In this document: positions 1-12,831 of the stretch, in pieces
Numbering within the stretch: the stretch's first letter is position 1
Layout: every line of letters starts with the position of its first letter
Assembly (NCBI RefSeq): GCF_033547155.1
Contig: NZ_CP137892.1
Location: 186,001 to 250,000, forward strand
Length of the DNA: 64,000 bases
Source: Pseudomonas benzenivorans
Lineage (GTDB): Bacteria; Pseudomonadota; Gammaproteobacteria; Pseudomonadales; Pseudomonadaceae
Direction: 5' to 3'
The notes under the pieces: generated by a model
The model's input: only the letters and a program-made list of their open reading frames with translations
Told to the model about the DNA's origin: nothing
Database searches by the model: none
Position numbers and translations under genes: made by a program

Positions 1-1
1 C

Positions 2-4014
<4,013 letters not shown>

Positions 4015-4194
4015 GGGAGCGAGTCGGGGTCGGGGAAAAAGGCCGCAAATTCTATCAGCAATGCGCCCGCGGGCGCAGGCGCGCGGCAGGCAGCTGGTCG
4101 CCTGGGCGAATAATCGAGTAGATTTTGATGCTTTATTAGACGGGTGCAGCTATAAGTTAAAGTAACTTCTTAGGTTGTGTGCAGGGGAGGTTCC

Positions 4195-5859
4195 GTGTCC
4201 GGCCAAAGCGATTTCTGTCGACTGCTGGTCCTGGCGACGGAGCGCCATTGGGTGAAGATGCTCGATGCCTTGCTGGCCGAGCAGGAGGAGCCCGTCTGGC
4301 TGTGGGTCGCCAGCAGCTGGCAGGACGCCCGGCAACGCTACCCGAATTGCTCGCCCGACTTCGTCTTCAGCACTCCGCAGTGTCGGCCGGGGGGCGATCA
4401 ATGTCCACTGTTGCCGATCCTGCTGCTCGAACACGCGCCACTGGAGGCGCCGCCCGGTGTCCAGGACTGGCTGGCCCGTGACAGTCTCAACGCCGAGGTG
4501 CTGCGCCGCTGCCTGGAGTACAGCCGACAGCGGCAGTCCTGGCAAGCTTTGATCGAGCGCGATTCGCTCACCGGGGTGGTCAATCGCCAGGCCTTCCAGA
4601 GCCAGCTGCACAGGCGCCTGCAGCACAACCGCGGCCGCGGGTTGTTGCTCGGCTATCTGGATCTGGATAACTTCAAGCACGCCAACGACAGCCTCGGCCA
4701 GCGCGCCGGGGATCAGCTGATCCAGCAGGTGGTCCAACGCCTTGAAGGCGTGCTCACTCCCCAGGACTGTCTGGCCCGCCTGGGCGGTGATGAATTCGCC
4801 CTGCTGCTGGATGTCAGCCAGTCCAGTGCTCGGGTCGAGCCTACGGCCCAGGCCTTGATGCAGGCCCTGGCCGAACCCTACTGGGTCCAGGGCGAGAGCC
4901 TGACCCTGGGCTGCAGCCTGGGGCTGGCCTACGGCCGCGCCGGCGAGGATGCCGATCGTCTGCTGCTGCATGCCCATACGGCCATGCAGCAGGCCAAGCA
5001 TCAGGACGGATGCAGTTATCAGCTGTACGACGAGCGTATCTCCAGCCAGGCGCGGCGCCTAGCCGACGTCGAGTCGGAGCTGCGCCGGGCGCTGCGCCGC
5101 GACGAGCTGGAGCTGCATTACCAGCCGCGCCAGGATCTGGTCGGTGGCGCGATAGTGGGGGTGGAGGCGCTGATCCGCTGGCGTCACCCTCAGCGCGGCC
5201 TGCTCTATCCTCAGGACTTCATCCCGCTGGCCGAGCAAAGCGGGCTGATCGTGCCGCTCGGCTACTGGGTGGTGGATCGCGCCCTGCGCGACCTGCGCTG
5301 GCTGGCCGAGCGCGACCTGCTGCTGAACCTGGCGATCAACCTGTCCTTCAGCCAGTTTCAGGACAGCCAGCTGCTGCCCACGGTCCGCCGGCTGATCGAG
5401 AACTGCGGGGTGGAAGGGCGCTGGCTGGAGTTCGAACTGACGGAAACGGCGATGATGCGCCGCAGCGACTACGTGCTCGACACCATGAGCAGCCTCGGCG
5501 AGCTGGGCGTGCGCTTTTCCCTGGACGACTTCGGCACCGGCTTCTCGTCCTTCGTGCACCTGGCCAGCCTGCCGATTTCCCTGCTGAAGCTGGACCGCAG
5601 CTTCGTCTCGGGCATGGCGGTGCGTCCGGATCAGTCCAGGCTGGTCGGGGCGATGATCGGCCTGGCGCGCAACCTGGGCCTGGAGGTGGTCGCCGAAGGG
5701 GTGGAGAGCGAAGCCGAGCTGACGCTGCTGCAGCAATTCGGCTGCGACCAGGGCCAGGGCTACCTGATCAGCAAGGCATTGCCGCTGCCCGAGTTGCAGC
5801 GTTTCCTGCAGGGCCAGCCGCAGCGCCAGGAGCCCCTGCTGAGCCTGTCCCTGGGGTGA
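4195..5859 (+). CDS. GGDEF-EAL cyclic-di-GMP enzyme, copy 1 (intact GGDEF)
   Basis: Predicted cytoplasmic c-di-GMP turnover protein of 554 residues. Residues 1-115 resemble a degenerate receiver-like region without a clear phospho-acceptor. The GGDEF domain has LDLDNF near 156 and an intact GGDEF at 197-201, but the allosteric RxxD site is replaced by TPQD. The EAL domain has EALIRW at 324, INLSFSQFQ, FELTET, DDFGTGFSS, LLKLDRSF and AEGVES, so the phosphodiesterase residues look complete. The GTG start at 4195 is chosen because AGGGGAGG lies 4 bases upstream; a GTG at 4177 precedes that site. The position next to rep matches the known phosphodiesterase gene proE (PA5295) of P. aeruginosa. No transmembrane segment is seen. 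Confidence 0.9.
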   Translation: MSGQSDFCRLLVLATERHWVKMLDALLAEQEEPVWLWVASSWQDARQRYPNCSPDFVFSTPQCRPGGDQCPLLPILLLEHAPLEAPPGVQDWLARDSLNAEVLRRCLEYSRQRQSWQALIERDSLTGVVNRQAFQSQLHRRLQHNRGRGLLLGYLDLDNFKHANDSLGQRAGDQLIQQVVQRLEGVLTPQDCLARLGGDEFALLLDVSQSSARVEPTAQALMQALAEPYWVQGESLTLGCSLGLAYGRAGEDADRLLLHAHTAMQQAKHQDGCSYQLYDERISSQARRLADVESELRRALRRDELELHYQPRQDLVGGAIVGVEALIRWRHPQRGLLYPQDFIPLAEQSGLIVPLGYWVVDRALRDLRWLAERDLLLNLAINLSFSQFQDSQLLPTVRRLIENCGVEGRWLEFELTETAMMRRSDYVLDTMSSLGELGVRFSLDDFGTGFSSFVHLASLPISLLKLDRSFVSGMAVRPDQSRLVGAMIGLARNLGLEVVAEGVESEAELTLLQQFGCDQGQGYLISKALPLPELQRFLQGQPQRQEPLLSLSLG

Positions 5860-5871
5860 GTGCTGGCGGCG

Positions 5872-5888
5872 TTCGGCCCCCGGCCGAA
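5872..5888. repeat. Perfect 7-bp inverted repeat between the two GGDEF-EAL genes
   Basis: TTCGGCC and GGCCGAA flank a CCC loop, 13 bases after the stop codon of the first GGDEF-EAL gene. There is no T-run after it, so it is not a classic intrinsic terminator; it could stabilise a 3' end or weaken readthrough. The rest of the 233-base gap holds no other feature I can support. Confidence 0.45.
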
Positions 5889-6092
5889 GGTCGAGTCCTG
5901 TCCCGGACATGATCTCGCTCACAGCTTCCCCTCATGCCGCTGGTCGGAAATCTCGGCGTTGATTAGTGTGTCGCGCGTTCCAAATCCCCCGCGCGCGCTT
6001 GCGCCCGGGCGGCACGGATGGAACGGCGTGCCCAGCCGGCGCGCCCGCGGGCGGCAGCGCCGCCGGTCTTCATGTCCAGCCAAGGAAGTCGA

Positions 6093-7772
6093 GTGGCCGC
6101 CTCAGCCGAACCCCTGCGTTTATTCCTGCTGACCGAGTCGGTGCAATGGGGCGAGCGGCTGCGCGCGCAGCTGCACGTCCTCGGCGGCGCTCAGAACCTG
6201 ATCACCGTCCCCTCCTGGGCGGCGGCCAGCACGCTGTTCGAGGAGGCTTCCCCGGCTCTGTTGCTGTGCACCCCGGAGCAGCTGTCGGCAGAGGCCGGCT
6301 GCAGCCTGCCGGTGGTGCTGTTGCTCGAGCAGGAGCCCGAGCCCGGGCAGTTGCCCGCCGGCATCAGCGACTGGCTGGTCGCCGATGCCTTCAGCGCGGA
6401 CGCCTTGCGCCGCTGCCTGCGCTATGCCGGCGAGCGCCGGGGCTGGCAGGCTGCCCTGCAACGCCTGGCCGAGCAGGATGCGCTGACCGGGGTGGCCAAC
6501 CGCCAGGGCTTTCAGACCCTGCTGGCGGCGCGCCTGGACGAGGCAGGGGGCACAGGCCTGACCCTGGGGCACCTGGATCTGGACAACTTCCGCAGCGTCA
6601 ACGAGGCCCTCGGCCATCGGGCCGGGGACCGTCTGATCCTGCAGGCGGTGGCGCGCTTGAGGGCACAGCTGCAGGCCGGCGATCAGCTGGCGCGGCTGGG
6701 CAGCGACGAGTTCGCCCTGTTGCTGGACAGCCGCGGCGGTATGCAGCGCATCGAACGCCTGGCCGAGCGTCTCAGCGAAACCCTGGCCGAGCCCTACTGG
6801 GTCGAGGGCGAGAGCCTGCTGCTCGGCTGCAGCCTGGGACTGGCCCAGGGCCACGCCGGCAGTAGCGCCGATGAGCTGATGTGGCACGCGCATATCGCCA
6901 TGCAGCAGGCCAAGAGCCAGCAGGGCTGCACCTACCACCTCTATGACGAGCGCAGCCACTGTGGCGCGCGCAGCCAGGCCGAGCGCGAGGGCGAGCTGCG
7001 CCGGGCCCTGCGCCGCGACGAACTGGAGCTGCATTACCAGCCGCGGCTGTGTCTGCGCAGTGGGCGCATCGTCGGCCTGGAGGCCCTGGTGCGCTGGCGC
7101 CATGCCGAGCGGGGCCTGCTGGCGCCCGGCGAGTTCGTGCCCCTGGCCGAGGAGAGCGGGCTGATCGTGCCGCTCGGCTACTGGGTGATCGCCCGTGCCC
7201 TGCGCGACATGCAGTGGTTGCGTGGGCGCGGCCTGCCGGCCCTGCACATGGCGGTCAACCTGTCGTTCCGCCAGTTCCAGGATGGCCAGCTGCTGGCCAC
7301 CCTGCAGCGGCTGATCGAGGAGCGCGGCGTCGAGGCCCAGTGGCTGGAGTTCGAGCTGACCGAGACCGCGGTGATGCGCCGCAGCGATTACGTGCTCGAC
7401 ACCATGAGCCGCCTCGGCGAGCTGGGCGTGCGCTTCTCCCTGGACGACTTCGGCACCGGCTTCTCCTCCTTCGTCCACCTCAACAACCTGCCGATCACCC
7501 TGCTGAAGATCGACCGCAGTTTCGTCGCCGGCATGACCGGGCGTGCGGAGAATCGCCAGCTGGTGCGGGCGATGATCAACCTGGCGCACAACCTCGACCT
7601 GGAAGTGGTGGCCGAAGGCGTGGAGACCCCGGAGCAGCAGGCGCTGCTGCGCCAATTCGGCTGCGACCAGGTGCAGGGTTACCTGATCAGCAAGGCGCTG
7701 CCGCTGAACGAGCTGGTGCGTTTCCTGGTGTTCGGCCAGCGTCAGGTGCTGCTCGGCAAGCCAATTGCCTAG
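6093..7772 (+). CDS. GGDEF-EAL protein, copy 2 (degenerate GSDEF, intact EAL)
   Basis: A 559-residue paralogue of the gene just upstream, with the same architecture: receiver-like N-terminus, GGDEF-type domain, EAL domain. The signature at 203-207 is GSDEF instead of GGDEF and the inhibitory-site position reads QAGD, so diguanylate cyclase activity is doubtful. The EAL residues (EALVRW at 330, VNLSFRQFQ, FELTET, DDFGTGFSS, LLKIDRSF, AEGVET) all remain, so phosphodiesterase activity is the likelier function. The GTG start at 6093 has AAGGAAG 4 bases upstream, the same layout as in copy 1; ATG codons at 6018 and 6072 are alternatives. Probably arose by tandem duplication. Confidence 0.88.
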   Translation: MAASAEPLRLFLLTESVQWGERLRAQLHVLGGAQNLITVPSWAAASTLFEEASPALLLCTPEQLSAEAGCSLPVVLLLEQEPEPGQLPAGISDWLVADAFSADALRRCLRYAGERRGWQAALQRLAEQDALTGVANRQGFQTLLAARLDEAGGTGLTLGHLDLDNFRSVNEALGHRAGDRLILQAVARLRAQLQAGDQLARLGSDEFALLLDSRGGMQRIERLAERLSETLAEPYWVEGESLLLGCSLGLAQGHAGSSADELMWHAHIAMQQAKSQQGCTYHLYDERSHCGARSQAEREGELRRALRRDELELHYQPRLCLRSGRIVGLEALVRWRHAERGLLAPGEFVPLAEESGLIVPLGYWVIARALRDMQWLRGRGLPALHMAVNLSFRQFQDGQLLATLQRLIEERGVEAQWLEFELTETAVMRRSDYVLDTMSRLGELGVRFSLDDFGTGFSSFVHLNNLPITLLKIDRSFVAGMTGRAENRQLVRAMINLAHNLDLEVVAEGVETPEQQALLRQFGCDQVQGYLISKALPLNELVRFLVFGQRQVLLGKPIA

Positions 7773-7779
7773 GCGCCTG

Positions 7780-9162
7780 CTAGCTCGGCAGCGCCCGTTG
7801 CGGCACCGGCCGCAGCAGGCGCGCGGTCTTCCATTCGAAGCCCAGGCTCAGGCCGACGGCGGCGCAGGCCAGGCCGCCGGCCAGTCCCCACCACACCCCT
7901 GCCGCGCCCCAGCCCAGGACGAAGGCCAGGGTCCAGGCCAGGGGCGCGCCGACCGCCCAGTAGCAAGCCAGGCCGACCAGGAAGGTGGTCTTGGCGTCCT
8001 TGAGGCCGCGGATGGCGCCCATGGCGATGGTCTGGATGCCGTCGAACAGCTCGAACCAGGCGGCGATCGCCAGCAGGGCGACCGCCAGGCTGACCACCTC
8101 GCGGTAGCCCGGGGCCTGGGTGTCGAGGAACAGCCCGACCACCCAGTGCGGCGCCAGCCAGAACAACGCGGCGAAGGCGAACATGCAGGTCGCGCCCAGG
8201 GCGATGCCCAGGCGCCCGGCGCGGCGCGCCTCGAGCAGGCGGCCGCCGCCGTAGTGCAGGCCGATGCGGAAGGTGATGGCGTAGGAGATGCCCACCGGCA
8301 CCATGAAGGCCACGTACACCGACTGGATGGCGATCTGGTGCGCAGCCAGTTGCTTGCTACCCAGCGCGCCCATGCACAGGGCGGCGAAGGCGAACAGTCC
8401 GGACTCCACCGCGTAGGTGCCGCCGATCGGCAGGCCCAGGCGCAGCAGCTCCTGCAGCTCGCGCCACTGCGGGCGCAGCAGGCCGCGCAACAGCGGATAG
8501 GCCGCCGCGCCCGGCCCGCGCAGCAGTTGCCAGGCCAGCAGCAGCGCCATGGCGTTCATCACCAGGGCGGTGACCAGGCCGATGCCGGCCAGGCCCAAGG
8601 GCGGCAGGCCGAGCCAGCCCTCGATCAGCGCATAGTTGAGGACGAAGTTGGCCAGGGCGCCGCCGATGCTGATGGCCATCACCGGGCCGGGGTTGCCGAT
8701 GGCGCTGGTGAAGCCGCGCAGGGCCATGAAGCTCAGGTAGCCGGGCAGGGCGAACACCAGGGTAGACAGGAACTGCATGGCGCCGGTCACGCTCTGCGGT
8801 GCCTGGCCGAAATACAGCAGCAGCGGTCCCAGGTTCCACAGCAGTAGGCCGGCGCCCAGGGCCAAGGCCCAACCCAGCCACAGGCCGTTCTGGGTCAGGT
8901 GGATGACCCCGGCCCTGTCATCGGCGCCATGACGGATGGCCACCAGGTTGCCGACCGCGGCGATCACGCCGACGCAGAAGATCGACACGAAGGAATAACT
9001 GGCCGCGCCCAGGCCGCCGCCGGCCAGGGCCGCAGGGCCGAGCAGGCCCATCATCACCGTGTCGGTGAAGACCATCAGCACATGGGCCAGCTGGGCGGCG
9101 ATCAGCGGGCCGGCCAGGCGCAGGATGGCCAGGAGTTCGCTGCGAAGGGCTTGCTTCATCAT
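7780..9162 (-). CDS. MATE-family multidrug exporter (NorM-like)
   Basis: 460 residues, with about twelve hydrophobic segments spread over the length, as in cation-coupled MATE exporters of drugs and dyes in the inner membrane. The N-terminal LRLAGPLIAAQLAHVLMVFTDTVM region is typical of the family, with the FTDTVMMG turn. Two consecutive ATG codons start the frame. It is transcribed away from a LysR-type regulator 135 bases off, a layout in which the regulator often controls its neighbour. Substrate cannot be deduced. Confidence 0.88.
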   Translation of the reverse strand: MMKQALRSELLAILRLAGPLIAAQLAHVLMVFTDTVMMGLLGPAALAGGGLGAASYSFVSIFCVGVIAAVGNLVAIRHGADDRAGVIHLTQNGLWLGWALALGAGLLLWNLGPLLLYFGQAPQSVTGAMQFLSTLVFALPGYLSFMALRGFTSAIGNPGPVMAISIGGALANFVLNYALIEGWLGLPPLGLAGIGLVTALVMNAMALLLAWQLLRGPGAAAYPLLRGLLRPQWRELQELLRLGLPIGGTYAVESGLFAFAALCMGALGSKQLAAHQIAIQSVYVAFMVPVGISYAITFRIGLHYGGGRLLEARRAGRLGIALGATCMFAFAALFWLAPHWVVGLFLDTQAPGYREVVSLAVALLAIAAWFELFDGIQTIAMGAIRGLKDAKTTFLVGLACYWAVGAPLAWTLAFVLGWGAAGVWWGLAGGLACAAVGLSLGFEWKTARLLRPVPQRALPS

Positions 9163-9185
9163 GAGTCAGGCTCAGTGTTAGGCTT

Positions 9186-9201
9186 GCCGGGGATTCCCGG
9201 C
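9186..9201. repeat. Inverted repeat in the MATE/LysR divergent intergenic region
   Basis: GCCGGG-GATT-CCCGGC, a 6-bp dyad 24 bases upstream of the MATE start codon and about 100 bases upstream of the LysR gene. It may be an operator or just a leader hairpin; the LysR T-N11-A box cannot be assigned with confidence. Confidence 0.35.
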
Positions 9202-9297
9202 ATGGGATGGATGCCAGCCATTCTGCTGGGCCGGGCCGATACGGCACAAAGGGATAAATACGATGCCTTGGATGACTAATACTCATGGTTTGGGACG

Positions 9298-10218
9298 ATG
9301 AATAGGCGTCTGCCAGCGCTCTATGCGCTGCGCGCCTTCGAGGCCGCGGCCCGGCATAGCTCCTTCACCCGCGCCGCCGAGGAGCTGGCCATCACCCAGA
9401 GCGCGGTCAGCCGGCATATCCGCACCCTGGAGGAGCACTTCGCCTGCCGCCTGTTCGAGCGGCGCGGGCGCAGCCTGCAGCTGACCGAGTCGGCGCGCCT
9501 GCTGCTGCCGGGGCTGCGCGACGGCTTCGATGCCCTGGAGCGGGCCTGCACCACGCTGCGGGTGGACGACGCCATCCTGCGCCTGAAGGCCCCCTCGACC
9601 CTGACCATGCGCTGGCTGCTGGCGCGCTTGTCGCGTTTCCGCCTGCAGCACAGCGACATCGAGGTGCAGCTGACCAGCGCCTGGATGGACGTGGACCGGG
9701 TGGACTTCCTGCACGAACCCTTCGACTGCGCCGTGCTGCTCGGCAGCGGCGGTTTTCCCGAGGAGTGGGACAGCGCCCTGCTGTTCGCCGAGTGGTTGAT
9801 CCCGGTGTGCGCGCCCGAGCTGGCTCGCGCCGGGGCCTGGGACCTGGCGCGCCTGCAGGACGCGGAGCTGCTGCACCCGACCCCGGACCGCCGCGACTGG
9901 CGCCAGTGGCTGCAGGCCATGGGCCTGGGCGAGCAGGTGCCGCTCAAGGGCGGTCAGGTGTTCGACACCCTGGAGCTGGGCATGGTCGCCGCGGCGCGCG
10001 GCTATGGCGTGTCGATCGGCGACCTGGTGATGGTCGCCGAGGACGTCGAGCAGGGCCGTCTCGGTCTGCCCTGGCCCTGCGCCGTGCCCAGCGGCTGCAG
10101 CTACTACCTGGTCTGGCCCAGGGCCCGACGCGGCCAGGAGCGCTTCCGCCTGCTGCGCGACTTCCTCCTCGCCGAGGTGGCGGCGATGCGCCTGCCGGAC
10201 GTGGAGCGGCGTGGTTGA
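9298..10218 (+). CDS. LysR-family transcriptional regulator, GcvA-like
   Basis: 306 residues. The N-terminal winged helix-turn-helix reads LPALYALRAFEAAARHSSF followed by AAEELAITQSAVSRHIRTLE, the LysR signature and especially close to the GcvA subgroup; the remaining two thirds form the LysR substrate-binding domain. The ATG has GGGACG just upstream. Divergent from the MATE exporter gene, which is its best candidate target. The ligand is unknown. Confidence 0.88.
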   Translation: MNRRLPALYALRAFEAAARHSSFTRAAEELAITQSAVSRHIRTLEEHFACRLFERRGRSLQLTESARLLLPGLRDGFDALERACTTLRVDDAILRLKAPSTLTMRWLLARLSRFRLQHSDIEVQLTSAWMDVDRVDFLHEPFDCAVLLGSGGFPEEWDSALLFAEWLIPVCAPELARAGAWDLARLQDAELLHPTPDRRDWRQWLQAMGLGEQVPLKGGQVFDTLELGMVAAARGYGVSIGDLVMVAEDVEQGRLGLPWPCAVPSGCSYYLVWPRARRGQERFRLLRDFLLAEVAAMRLPDVERRG

Positions 10219-10243
10219 GGGCAGGTCTGGCGCGGGTCGGCGA

Positions 10244-11743
10244 TCAGCCCTGCGGCTCGCCGCGGTACTGCAGCGCCTCGGCCAGATGGCCGCGGGCGAT
10301 GGTCTCGGCCTGCTCCAGGTCGGCCAGGGTGCGCGCCACCTTGAGTATCCGGTGGGCCGCGCGCAGGGACAGGCCGAGGCGTTCGCAGGCGTTCTCTAGC
10401 CAGCGCTGATCCTCGGCCTGCAGGGCGCAGTGCCGGCGCAGCCCGGGCAGGTCGAGGAAGGCATTGGCCACGCCCTGGCGGCCCAGCTGCAGCTGGCGGG
10501 CCCGGGCCACCCGGGCGGCGGCGCTCGCCGTGTCGCCGTCCGGCGCGCTGGCCGGCGGGTGCAGCACGGTGCTCTCGCGGGCCACGCTCAGGTGCAGGTC
10601 GATGCGGTCGAGCAGCGGGCCGGAGAGCTTGCCGCGGTAGCGGGCGATCTGCTCCGGGGTGCAGCGGCAGCGGCCGCTGGGGTCGCCGAGGTAGCCACAG
10701 GGACAGGGGTTCATCGCCGCCACCAGCTGGAAGCGCGCCGGGAAGCGCACCTTGTCGCGGGCCCGGGCGATGACGATCTGCCCGCTCTCCAAGGGTTCGC
10801 GCAGCACTTCCAGCACCTTGCGGTCGAACTCGGGCAGCTCGTCCAAGAATAAGACGCCCTGATGCGCCAGGGTGATTTCCCCGGGTTGCGGGCGGCTGCC
10901 GCCGCCGACCAGGGCCGGCCCCGAGGCGCTGTGATGAGGCGTGCGGAACGGCCGCTGGGGCCAGGCGTCCAGCGGCGCGTGGCTGGCCACCGAATGGATC
11001 GCGGCGACCTCCAGGGCTTCCTGTTCGTCCAGCGGCGGCAGCAGGCCGGGCAGGCGGCTGGCCAGCAGGGTCTTGCCGGTGCCCGGTGGGCCGCTGAACA
11101 GCAGGTTGTGGCAACCGGCCGCGGCCACCAGCAGCGCGCGCTTGGCCGCGAGCTGGCCCTGTACCTCGGCCAGGTCCGGGTAGGGCTGCACCCGCCGCAG
11201 CAGGCCCTGGGCCTGGTAGGGGGCGAGTGGCGCCTGGCCGTTGAGGTGGGCCGCCAGCTCCAGCAGGTGCTCGACGGCGATCACCTCGAGTCCCGAGGCC
11301 AGGCTGGCTTCCTCGGCATTGGCCATGGGCACCACCAGGCTGCGGCCGGCGGCACGGGCCGCCAGGGCGGCCGGCAACACGCCCTGCACCGGGCGCACCG
11401 CGCCGGAAAGGGCCAGCTCGCCGAGGCATTCGAGCCGCTCCAGCGCGCTGGCGGGGACCTGGCCGCTGGCGGCGAGAATCCCCAGGGCGATGGCCAGGTC
11501 GAAGCGCCCGCCGTCCTTGGGCAGATCGGCCGGGGCCAGGTTGAGGGTGATGCGCCGGGGCGGGAACTCGAAGGCCGAGTTGAGGATGGCGCTGCGCACC
11601 CGATCCTTGCTCTCCTTCACCGCCGTCTCCGGCAGGCCGACCAGGGCCAGGGACGGCAAGCCGTTGGCCAGGTGCGCCTCGACCGTGACGGCGGGGGCCT
11701 CGACGCCGACTTGGGCGCGGCTGTGGACTAGGGCCAGGGACAT
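10244..11743 (-). CDS. comM: YifB/ComM-family Mg-chelatase-like AAA+ ATPase
   Basis: 499 residues. An N-terminal Lon-protease-like fold region is followed by the AAA+ core with Walker A GPPGTGKT at about residue 220 and FLDELPEF as Walker B, then the conserved C-terminal Mg-chelatase-like part with RAAHRILKVARTLADL. ComM proteins are hexameric helicases that promote branch migration in natural transformation; many non-competent bacteria also keep the gene. A cysteine cluster (CPCGYLGDPSGRCRC) is typical of the family. Next gene upstream on the same strand is ubiK, 36 bases away, suggesting cotranscription. Confidence 0.92.
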   Translation of the reverse strand: MSLALVHSRAQVGVEAPAVTVEAHLANGLPSLALVGLPETAVKESKDRVRSAILNSAFEFPPRRITLNLAPADLPKDGGRFDLAIALGILAASGQVPASALERLECLGELALSGAVRPVQGVLPAALAARAAGRSLVVPMANAEEASLASGLEVIAVEHLLELAAHLNGQAPLAPYQAQGLLRRVQPYPDLAEVQGQLAAKRALLVAAAGCHNLLFSGPPGTGKTLLASRLPGLLPPLDEQEALEVAAIHSVASHAPLDAWPQRPFRTPHHSASGPALVGGGSRPQPGEITLAHQGVLFLDELPEFDRKVLEVLREPLESGQIVIARARDKVRFPARFQLVAAMNPCPCGYLGDPSGRCRCTPEQIARYRGKLSGPLLDRIDLHLSVARESTVLHPPASAPDGDTASAAARVARARQLQLGRQGVANAFLDLPGLRRHCALQAEDQRWLENACERLGLSLRAAHRILKVARTLADLEQAETIARGHLAEALQYRGEPQG

Positions 11744-11779
11744 CGATCGCTCCTTGATCGTGCCGTGCCGGCCGCCCCG

Positions 11780-12052
11780 TTACTCGGCGGGCGGCGCGGG
11801 CTCTGTGGCGAGGCGGGCTTCCAGCTCGGCGACCTTGGCCTCCAGGGCCTCCAGGCGCGCGCGGGTGCGGGCGAGCACGGTCATCTGGCTGTCGAATTCT
11901 TCCCGGCTGACCAGGTCGAGCTTGCTGAAGCCGCTCTGCAGCAGGGCCTTGAACTGGGCTTCGAACTCGCTACGGGGCAGCGGGGTGTCGCCGTTGAACA
12001 GGCGCGAGGCATGGGCGCCGAGGGCGTCGAGAAAGGCTTTGGGAGGCAGCAT
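11780..12052 (-). CDS. ubiK: Ubiquinone biosynthesis accessory factor UbiK (YqiC/BMFP family)
   Basis: 90 residues from the ATG at 12052, where MLPPKAFLDAL begins the family homology; a longer in-frame start at 12130 adds unrelated residues. The C-terminal half is a coiled coil rich in Glu, Ala and Arg, as in the membrane-fusogenic BMFP fold. UbiK works with UbiJ in the cytoplasmic Ubi complex during aerobic ubiquinone synthesis. Probably cotranscribed with comM, and divergent from the glnK control region. Confidence 0.85.
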   Translation of the reverse strand: MLPPKAFLDALGAHASRLFNGDTPLPRSEFEAQFKALLQSGFSKLDLVSREEFDSQMTVLARTRARLEALEAKVAELEARLATEPAPPAE

Positions 12053-12132
12053 GGTGTGGTTCCACTGACAGACGGCGGCAGTGTAGCACGTGCCCTGGGC
12101 GCGGACGTCGGCCTGGCCAATGGCCGGCATGG

Positions 12133-12149
12133 CGCACGATTTTCGCGCA
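12133..12149 (+). promoter_or_regulatory. Putative NtrC site 1 (upstream)
   Basis: CGCACGATTTTCGCGCA fits the 17-base NtrC dyad layout GCAC-N7-GTGC with one change in the right arm. It is centred 33 bases upstream of the second site, about three helical turns, as for cooperating NtrC dimers. Confidence 0.5.
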
Positions 12150-12165
12150 TCGCTCGGCGGGCGGG

Positions 12166-12182
12166 CGCACCGTTATCGTGCA
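12166..12182 (+). promoter_or_regulatory. Putative NtrC site 2 (near-consensus)
   Basis: CGCACCGTTATCGTGCA matches the TGCAC-N7-GTGCA NtrC consensus except for the first base. It lies about 110 bases upstream of the predicted start of glnK transcription, the usual place for a sigma-54 enhancer. Confidence 0.7.
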
Positions 12183-12228
12183 ATTGCCTCGCGGCGACAT
12201 CCGGGAAAACCGTGCCTTCATCCATTAA

Positions 12229-12795
<567 letters not shown>

Positions 12796-12831
12796 GCGCC
12801 CTTCGAACCCCCACGCCCCAGGAGTTAAACC

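Noticed and set aside
4177..4194. Upstream GTG as start of the first GGDEF-EAL gene
   Set aside because: The ribosome site lies after it and directly before the GTG at 4195.
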